Shown: piece after piece, positions 58,562-64,000 of the stretch
How positions within the stretch are numbered: position 1 is the first letter of the stretch
Layout of the letters: the number at the start of each line of letters is the position of its first letter
Assembly (NCBI GenBank): GCA_910589015.1
Contig: CAJUSA010000001.1
Location: 62,001-126,000, forward strand
DNA length: 64,000 nt
From: an uncultured Christensenellaceae bacterium
Lineage (GTDB): Bacteria > Bacillota > Clostridia > Christensenellales > Borkfalkiaceae
Direction of reading: 5' to 3'
The notes under the pieces: model-generated
Told to the model about the DNA's origin: nothing
The model's input: the letters and a program-made list of their open reading frames with translations, nothing else
The model's database searches: none
Made by a program: the position numbers and the translations under genes

Positions 58562-59761
58562 TTAAGCCTTCGCCGCTTTCTGTACGGTCATAAAACCGTT
58601 GTACATAGCGGGCGAGCCGCCGACGAATACCGACGCTTTGAACGCAACAACGCCCTGCTTAAACTTGAAGTCGGTAGATTTTTCGACTTCGGTGTCGGTA
58701 AAGTACGCCAATTCGTAACCCTTCAATTTGCCGTAAATCAAATAAGGGTTGCCCGCCGTAACCGCGCCGAACGCCGCAAGTTTCGACGTGCAAACAAACG
58801 GTATGCCGTTAATCGTTCCCGTATTGCCGCGTACAATGATGTCGTATGCGCGACGCTTTTCCGCGCCCTTGACCTTTGCAAATTCTTTAAGGGTCAATTT
58901 GTTCAAAACAAGGTACGCGTCGCCTTCGACGTCCTCGTCGCCGCCATAATCGAAAATGATGTTGTCGAGCGTGTTTTCGTCGATAGTGGCAACCGTTTTG
59001 CGCTGTGCCGCCGTGATAATCTTTGCGGGCGCGTGCAAAATGCCGACAAGTTCGTCCGTGCCGCTTCCGTCGATAATTTGCGCAATAATCTTTTTGCGCA
59101 ACGCGCCGACAACGGCGTTTTCGACTTCTGTAACGTAACGCGCGGAGGGCAACTTTTCGACCTCTTCGTTGACTTCCGCGTATGCCGTGATTTTTACCTT
59201 GTTAATCGCGGCATAATCGAATGTAGGCTCGGCGGTGGTGTAGTCCGCGCCTTCGGCGGTAATGCCGCCTTCGCCGATAGACTTTGCAAAAGGCTTTTTG
59301 TAACTTTCCGCGCCCGTGCCTTCAAGGTGTACCTCGTTGACAAGTTTATCAAGCGTGCCGACCTGTTCAAACGTAGGCGCGATGTCGCCGCTTGCAACCG
59401 TGCCGAGAGCCGTAGAAGTGGACGCGACGGCGCGATGTTCGACCGTTGCTTTCTTGCCCGCTTTAAGCGCGTTTGCGCGTTTCTCGACCGCTTCCGCATT
59501 TTCGGCGGCGCGTGCCTGTTCGTTTACCTTGTTATCGTCGTGAACGACAACGGGAGCGGGTGCGCCGCCGTTCGGCGTGCGTGCCGCGCGAAGTTCCTCT
59601 TCGTGCTTCGCTTCCGCTTCGTCCTTGCGCAATTCGGCGACGGTGTAGTTAATCGCGTCAACCCTTGCGCGAATTTCCGCAAGACGCTCGGCGGTGGTTT
59701 CGTTCTTTGCCGCTTCCACTAAAAGGGCGGCGCGCTCTTCGAGTAATGCTTTGATGTTCAT
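58562..59761 (-). CDS. Major capsid protein, HK97 fold
   Basis: 399 aa. N-terminal coiled-coil delta/scaffold domain (about 1-100, EERAALLVEAAKNETTAERL), then the HK97 fold with ADYTTAEPTFDYAAINKVKI, an E-loop and GKLKGYELAYFTD. The protease next to it should remove the delta domain. Overlaps the protease gene by ATGA. Confidence 0.93.
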   Translation of the reverse strand: MNIKALLEERAALLVEAAKNETTAERLAEIRARVDAINYTVAELRKDEAEAKHEEELRAARTPNGGAPAPVVVHDDNKVNEQARAAENAEAVEKRANALKAGKKATVEHRAVASTSTALGTVASGDIAPTFEQVGTLDKLVNEVHLEGTGAESYKKPFAKSIGEGGITAEGADYTTAEPTFDYAAINKVKITAYAEVNEEVEKLPSARYVTEVENAVVGALRKKIIAQIIDGSGTDELVGILHAPAKIITAAQRKTVATIDENTLDNIIFDYGGDEDVEGDAYLVLNKLTLKEFAKVKGAEKRRAYDIIVRGNTGTINGIPFVCTSKLAAFGAVTAGNPYLIYGKLKGYELAYFTDTEVEKSTDFKFKQGVVAFKASVFVGGSPAMYNGFMTVQKAAKA

Positions 59762-60453
59762 AATGTTTTTTGTTCCTCCACAAAAATAAATTTTTCTTTC
59801 GCAAGTTGTAACGCCGCTTGCGAGTCGGCGGTTTGCCGCCTTTGTTCATTTTCCAACGCCGCCGCCTTTGCGTTATCCAACGCAATTTTGTCGTTATCCA
59901 ACGAGGCGGGGGAGCGGGCATATATCGAAGTTTGCGGGTATGCGCCGTCGTTTACGGCGGACACCTCGAAAACCTTTGATATTTTGGTAATACGGCGCGT
60001 CGGCATATCGGTATCAAGGTCGCGCCACTCATAGCCCGATACCATAACCCCGAACGCAAAAGACATATCCTCAACGTCGCCGCGCTGTACCGCCGAGCAT
60101 AATTCGCGGGCGGTGGCGTTGTTTTCGATGTCGAGCGTCGTTTTGATGTGCATACCGTCGGGTTTTATTTCGATTTCCATTGTCGACCGTTTGCCGCGCC
60201 TGTGCCTTGCAAGCGGGAGCATACCGTCGTTGTGGTTAATCATAAACTTTACGTCGGATATATCCGCGTCGTCGAGTGCGTGCGGGTCGATTTCCTCGTA
60301 AAACAAGTCGCCGATTGCCGTCCGTTTATCAAACACAATAGGGCAACCTTCAATTACACCCTTTAACGGGTCGATTGCCGCCGCCGAGCCGTCGGGCGCG
60401 GCGCGTAATATCTTTTGCGGCAAGTTTAATTTCGTAACGTCGATGTCGGGCAT
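59758..60453 (-). CDS. HK97-type prohead protease
   Basis: 231 aa. S78/U35 family: catalytic His in FMINHNDGMLPLARH and Ser in DVEDMSFAFG. It matures the capsid. A C-terminal Gln/Ala-rich helix (about 185-231) extends beyond the protease core. Overlaps the portal gene by one base. Confidence 0.93.
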   Translation of the reverse strand: MPDIDVTKLNLPQKILRAAPDGSAAAIDPLKGVIEGCPIVFDKRTAIGDLFYEEIDPHALDDADISDVKFMINHNDGMLPLARHRRGKRSTMEIEIKPDGMHIKTTLDIENNATARELCSAVQRGDVEDMSFAFGVMVSGYEWRDLDTDMPTRRITKISKVFEVSAVNDGAYPQTSIYARSPASLDNDKIALDNAKAAALENEQRRQTADSQAALQLAKEKFIFVEEQKTL

Positions 60454-61727
60454 TATGTTTCGTCCTCCTGTTTCGGTTTCGGCGCGGTCGGTTTTTTGCC
60501 CTGCGACAACGCCGATAATTGATATTGATTTGCAATAGATGTGTCGATGTAGTTTAGCGATACGCGGGTCGGCTCGTCGTCGGGGTCATATCCCAACAAT
60601 TCACGTCGCTCGGAGCGGGATAGTAGCGCGTCCTCTTGTGTCATTTTTGCGATTTCCTGCCGCCTTGCAAACGATAACGATTGTACGATTTTGTCGTAAA
60701 ATTTTATCGTGCGCCCGTGCGCAAGTTGCAACGGGGTAAAAAGCGTTATGCGCATTGCTTCCGTGATAGATAGCAAAAGCGGCTCGACCGCCGTTTGATA
60801 AAATGCGGTAAATTCGTCGTCGGTGTATTTGCCGAGATAAATCGGTACACTAACGCCGAACGGCGACAAAAGGTTTTCGCGCAAGTATGATAAAACGGTT
60901 TGCGGTATATCCTGCGTCGCAATATTTATCGGGGTAAACGTGGACTCATAGTCGGTTGCGACAATGCCTAACTCGCTATTGAAAAGGTGCTTTTCAAATT
61001 CGGCGCGGTTAATATCGCGTTTGTCCGCTTCCGCGAGCGTTTTAAGCGATAAAACGCCGTGCAACGATAACGACGCTTCGAGCGATTTCGGGACGGACTC
61101 TTGTATCACGTTTAAGGTTTGCAAGGTTTTTAACATTTCGCGCCAATCGCCGCGACCGTTCGCGTCGCCGCCTAAATAGGGGTTTGCGCCGTAACCGAGC
61201 CGTATGTGTATTAAATCGCTATACGGCAAGTCGAGTACGATGTCGCCGCCCGATGTGCCGCGCAATTCCGCCCGCATTTCGCCGTCGGCGTAATAGAGTT
61301 TTACGGTGGCTTTTTCAATCGGGTAAAACCCGCGCGTAACGCGGCGCACTTTATCCGTGCCTTCAATCGGTACTTCGTCATACGCCCAATAAATAAAACA
61401 ATTTCGATTGACGAGCGTTATGTAAGCGACTTTGTATAAAAAATCTTTAAGCCCGCAAAGATTGTTTACACGCCCGACAAAAACTTTGTTGATGTCGTCG
61501 TTTGCAATCGTTACACGGTGCGGGGAGTGGGTTTCCGTAACGCTTTTGATACTGCACTTTGACACTTCCTCGCAAACGCGATGTATCGCCGTTTTAACAA
61601 TGTCGGACGCTGTTATATCCTTGCCGAACGACGAAAACAAAACCGAGTTTGCGTTTACAACGCGGTTATATGTGTGCGGGTTATCCCAACCGAGCAAATT
61701 GTGTATTGCGTTTTTAAGCGTTGACAA
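60453..61727 (-). CDS. Portal protein, HK97 family
   Basis: 424 aa from TTG 61727, chosen because GGAGGC lies seven bases upstream. Wing, stem and crown regions with GYGANPYLGGDANGRGDW and LSFARRQEIAKMTQEDALLS. Forms the dodecameric DNA gate for packaging. Expressed after a long leader with repeats and a terminator. Confidence 0.93.
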   Translation of the reverse strand: MSTLKNAIHNLLGWDNPHTYNRVVNANSVLFSSFGKDITASDIVKTAIHRVCEEVSKCSIKSVTETHSPHRVTIANDDINKVFVGRVNNLCGLKDFLYKVAYITLVNRNCFIYWAYDEVPIEGTDKVRRVTRGFYPIEKATVKLYYADGEMRAELRGTSGGDIVLDLPYSDLIHIRLGYGANPYLGGDANGRGDWREMLKTLQTLNVIQESVPKSLEASLSLHGVLSLKTLAEADKRDINRAEFEKHLFNSELGIVATDYESTFTPINIATQDIPQTVLSYLRENLLSPFGVSVPIYLGKYTDDEFTAFYQTAVEPLLLSITEAMRITLFTPLQLAHGRTIKFYDKIVQSLSFARRQEIAKMTQEDALLSRSERRELLGYDPDDEPTRVSLNYIDTSIANQYQLSALSQGKKPTAPKPKQEDET

Positions 61728-62009
61728 TCGGCTTGCCTCCTTGCAAAAGTAAATAAAAAGTGCGCCGATAGTAACGAGCGGTAATTCTCGTTAATATCGG
61801 CGCACTCACGTTTTGATTTGTGGCGATTAAAAGATAATCGCGGCGCACTCACCGCGTCGGGCGGTGGATATGCAAACATTGACACCAACGGCGCACGCGC
61901 CCGAACGGACGGCAATACAAGGCGATTGCGGCGCACTCACCGCGTGGCGGTGGTGGTGTGCTGTATTCAATTTGACCCGATTATAACTCGGCGGGCGGCA
62001 TAAAGTCAA
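61728..62009 (-). promoter_or_regulatory. Late-gene leader with promoter, three repeats and an attenuator-like terminator
   Basis: Minus strand: TTGACT (62009-62004), 18 bp, TATAAT (61985-61980). The 240-nt leader holds three copies of one element: 61944-61928, 61856-61840 (identical 17-mers) and 61810-61797 (14 of the same positions). The 3' copy forms a long hairpin, AGTGCGCCGATA-(TAACGAG...CTCGTTA)-TATCGGCGCACT (61806-61759), followed by TTTTTATTTA, 32 nt before the portal start. The upstream copies carry the same GTGAGTGCGCCG strand and could compete for pairing. No supported gene lies here. Confidence 0.65.
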
Positions 62010-62043
62010 TATTTTTGCGTTATGAATTTTTAAGAAGTTTTTT

Positions 62044-62223
62044 TCAGTTATCGCGCGGCGGTATTGTGTAGGTGTACTCGCGGCGGCATTTCGGGCAAAG
62101 AAAAGTCGCGTTAATCAAGCCGTTGCGCATATCGTATTTGCCGATTACGGCGTGATGTACGGGGCAACGCACTTGTCGCGTGTAGTTCGTATTTTGCTTT
62201 TGCGGTGCGTGTTTGTCGCCCAT
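62044..62223 (-). CDS. Com-like zinc-ribbon protein next to the terminase gene
   Basis: 59 aa. GGAGGG precedes the ATG, which lies two bases after the terminase stop. Cys/His ligands: RCPVHH and LCPKCRRE, a two-knuckle zinc ribbon. Size and layout resemble the Mu Com translational activator, but similarity is only structural. It is too short for usual gene finders. Confidence 0.6.
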   Translation of the reverse strand: MGDKHAPQKQNTNYTRQVRCPVHHAVIGKYDMRNGLINATFLCPKCRREYTYTIPPRDN

Positions 62224-62225
62224 AT

Positions 62226-63995
62226 TTACCCTCCGATTTTCGCCATAAACGCCGACTTGACTTCACGCAACGCGGCGTATGCGATTATTTTTGACATTGT
62301 GCCGTCAATCTTGTTGCCGATGTACCCGTTTATTTTCGTCGGCATTACAAAACCGTTTTTGTCGACGCGGACGGCTGTGTTGCGGAAGTTCCAACGGCAA
62401 ATTTCGTTATTGTTGTAATTGATAAGCCGCGCCCGCAAATCGGTTTCAACATTGCGGGTCGGCACGTTCAACGCTTCGGTCGTCATACGAATTTTGCGCG
62501 GTACATCTTTACCGAATTTGTCGGCGATTTGCTTTGCAAATTCTTTCGCGTGCCACTCGTCATAACCAACCGTAAGCGGGCGTATGTGGTATTTTTGGTA
62601 TAACTCCCAAATATAGCCCGATACGACAACGTCGTCAATTACGTTGTCTTGAATAATGCGCACTAAACCCGCCGCCGCCCACTCGTTATAATTCTTTTTT
62701 TCGGGGTTAGTGGGGGACTCGGTCGATTGTTCGTCGCCCGCTTTAACCGCCGTAACAAAGTACATTGTATGCAAATATTTGACGGGGTCATTCGGGCGCA
62801 TAAATAAAAACGTGCAAGCGCAAAGGTCGTTTGTTTCCGCAAGGTCAACACCCACAATGCACCAACAACGCTCGAAGGCGGCAATATCGAACGTGGCGGG
62901 GCAAACGATGTCTTTTTCTTCGAGCCACGCGTTCGCGGATAATTGCCGCACGTTAAAATCTTTTGCAAGGATAAAGGCGCGGTCGCTTCCGCTGTGGCGG
63001 GCGGTGTCGACTTTATCGCGCAAATACGACGGCTTTTTCGATATGCCATACAAGGGGTTTGACTTCGTCCAACTGCGCTCGTCGTTCCATATTTCCGCCT
63101 CGCTGTCCTGCGTATATAGCCATATCAACCAACGCGACACGTCGTGGTCGGCTTCGCCTTTAAGTGCTTTTCGCGCTTCGGCGAGCCGTGCGTCAAGATA
63201 ACCGTCGCGCACAATGCCTTCCGTTGTGATTTCAAAATAAAGCGGCTCGTCCTGCGTTGATACCGATGTTTTAAGGGGCAACACGGTTGACGCGTCTTTC
63301 ATTTCGTGTATTTCGTCGACAATCGCAATTTTGATATTGCGCCCTTCTTTTGCGCCTTGCTTCGCCGACATTTTTTTGATTGACCCCTTGTTTTGTGCCG
63401 AGAATTTGCCCGTCTTTTTGCGCTGTTTCGGGTTGCCGAAAAATATACCCTTGTTATTTTTTCGGGTAACGTGGGATATTGCCCGCGACTCTTCCCGAAA
63501 AGCGTTGATACAATCAAATACGAGTCCCGCCTGTTCGTGGTCGTTCGACGCGCACATTACTTTTTGCCCCATTTCGCCGCAAAACCACTCGGCAAGGGTA
63601 AGCGCGGCAATAAACGGCGTTTTGCCGTTTTTGCGGGCGACAAGGAGTATAGCCTCCGTAAAGCGGCGTACCCACCCCGCACCGTATGACAACTCGGTAT
63701 CGTAAACGTAAAACCCGAAAACCGCCTCCGCAAAGGCTTTTTGAAAAAGTGCCAAAATAAAGGGCTTGCCCGCAAACGGACTCTCGAAAAGTTTTACTTC
63801 TTTTTCGATAAAAGCAATACGCCGATGTGCCGCCTTCAGCGTAAAACGGTATTTGCCGTCGCCGCAAAAAATATCTTGTATCAGCATTTCGAGCGTGGTT
63901 TTAAGTTCGCGCCCGATTATGATATTACCCGAACGGCAACGCTTGTAATATTCAATCAAAAAACTATGCTCGCCGTCGATTTCCTCGTTAAGCAT
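62226..63995 (-). CDS. Terminase large subunit
   Basis: 589 aa to the ATG at 63995; the true start may lie beyond the window edge, though family length suggests it is nearly complete. ATPase with Walker A-like ARKNGKT, Walker B IAIVDEIHE, and nuclease Asp residues in VGVDLAETND and VIDDVVV. It drives DNA packaging. First of the visible late genes. Confidence 0.93.
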   Translation of the reverse strand: MLNEEIDGEHSFLIEYYKRCRSGNIIIGRELKTTLEMLIQDIFCGDGKYRFTLKAAHRRIAFIEKEVKLFESPFAGKPFILALFQKAFAEAVFGFYVYDTELSYGAGWVRRFTEAILLVARKNGKTPFIAALTLAEWFCGEMGQKVMCASNDHEQAGLVFDCINAFREESRAISHVTRKNNKGIFFGNPKQRKKTGKFSAQNKGSIKKMSAKQGAKEGRNIKIAIVDEIHEMKDASTVLPLKTSVSTQDEPLYFEITTEGIVRDGYLDARLAEARKALKGEADHDVSRWLIWLYTQDSEAEIWNDERSWTKSNPLYGISKKPSYLRDKVDTARHSGSDRAFILAKDFNVRQLSANAWLEEKDIVCPATFDIAAFERCWCIVGVDLAETNDLCACTFLFMRPNDPVKYLHTMYFVTAVKAGDEQSTESPTNPEKKNYNEWAAAGLVRIIQDNVIDDVVVSGYIWELYQKYHIRPLTVGYDEWHAKEFAKQIADKFGKDVPRKIRMTTEALNVPTRNVETDLRARLINYNNNEICRWNFRNTAVRVDKNGFVMPTKINGYIGNKIDGTMSKIIAYAALREVKSAFMAKIGG

Positions 63996-64000
63996 TTGCC

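Larger units (their letters stand above)
43396..64000. mobile_element. Siphovirus-type prophage with a diversity-generating retroelement (right end beyond window)
   Basis: A continuous block of phage genes: terminase, HK97-type portal, protease and capsid, connectors, tail tube, chaperones, tape measure, Dit, Tal, fiber, DGR and holins, all on the minus strand. An XRE repressor and HIRAN gene read the other way. The left limit lies between the host terminator (43395) and the transposase stop (43647). No attachment repeat could be identified because the right end is outside. No site-specific integrase or lysin is seen in the visible part. Confidence 0.93.

Noticed and set aside
61797..61944. 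Possible CRISPR-like repeat set in the phage
   Set aside because: Only three copies with unequal distances of about 88 and 43 bp, and the last copy forms a terminator; a leader element fits better.

Overview
The window looks like a chromosome segment of a low-complexity, roughly 50% G+C Clostridia-type Firmicute, probably an uncultured gut member. This rests on strong Shine-Dalgarno sites and consensus sigma-A promoters, a leucine T-box, PdxS/PdxT vitamin B6 synthesis, QueH, two-component/ABC peptide-type transporters, ABC-F and MsmK-type ATPases, and the rpmG-secE-nusG-rplKA-rplJL order. No species can be named from sequence alone. Two mobile elements interrupt the host backbone.

Layout. 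1-8.7 kb: the tail of a GH32 glycosidase, a secreted protein with a fused ATPase-permease, then a response regulator/histidine kinase pair driving an ABC ATPase-permease pair through tandem TTTAAGA boxes. 8.94-13.2 kb: a 4.2-kb integrative element inserted in the 3' half of a tRNA-Gln(CTG) gene, carrying a Fic-like protein without the catalytic His, small proteins, TnpV and a tyrosine integrase; the displaced native tRNA 3' half and its terminator remain on the left. 13.3-17.5 kb: ribosomal protein and NusG operons with leader structures. 17.7-25.1 kb: MscS, a cyclophilin-like lipoprotein, a RuvX-DUF1292 fusion, a Fur-family regulator and T-box-controlled leuA. 25.4-43.4 kb: an ECF sigma factor with a membrane-anchored beta-propeller, pdxST-queH, the leuCD-x-leuB-yggS-phospholipase operon on the minus strand, an attenuator-controlled ABC-F gene, an MsmK-like ATPase with a basic tail and a BspA-like surface protein.

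43.4 kb to the end: a siphovirus-type prophage, truncated by the window edge. Its late genes read leftward: terminase, Com-like zinc ribbon, a 250-nt leader with three repeats and a terminator, portal, protease, capsid, connectors, tail tube, tail chaperones with an A-AAA-AAC slippery site, tape measure, Dit, Tal, a fiber, and a diversity-generating retroelement (DGR), followed by holin-like genes. The left end has an XRE repressor, a membrane-tethered HIRAN protein, a small early operon and a DDE transposase.

Main discovery: the DGR. A 128-bp template repeat (48998-49125) and the 3' end of a phage tail gene (variable repeat 49223-49350) differ at 19 positions, and every one is an adenine of the template on the coding strand. 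All 11 Asn codons of the template are changed in the gene. A reverse transcriptase with DGR-type motifs lies next to it, and a 10-bp hairpin lies just after the variable repeat. No Avd accessory gene is recognisable. The prophage is therefore predicted to diversify a receptor-binding tail protein.
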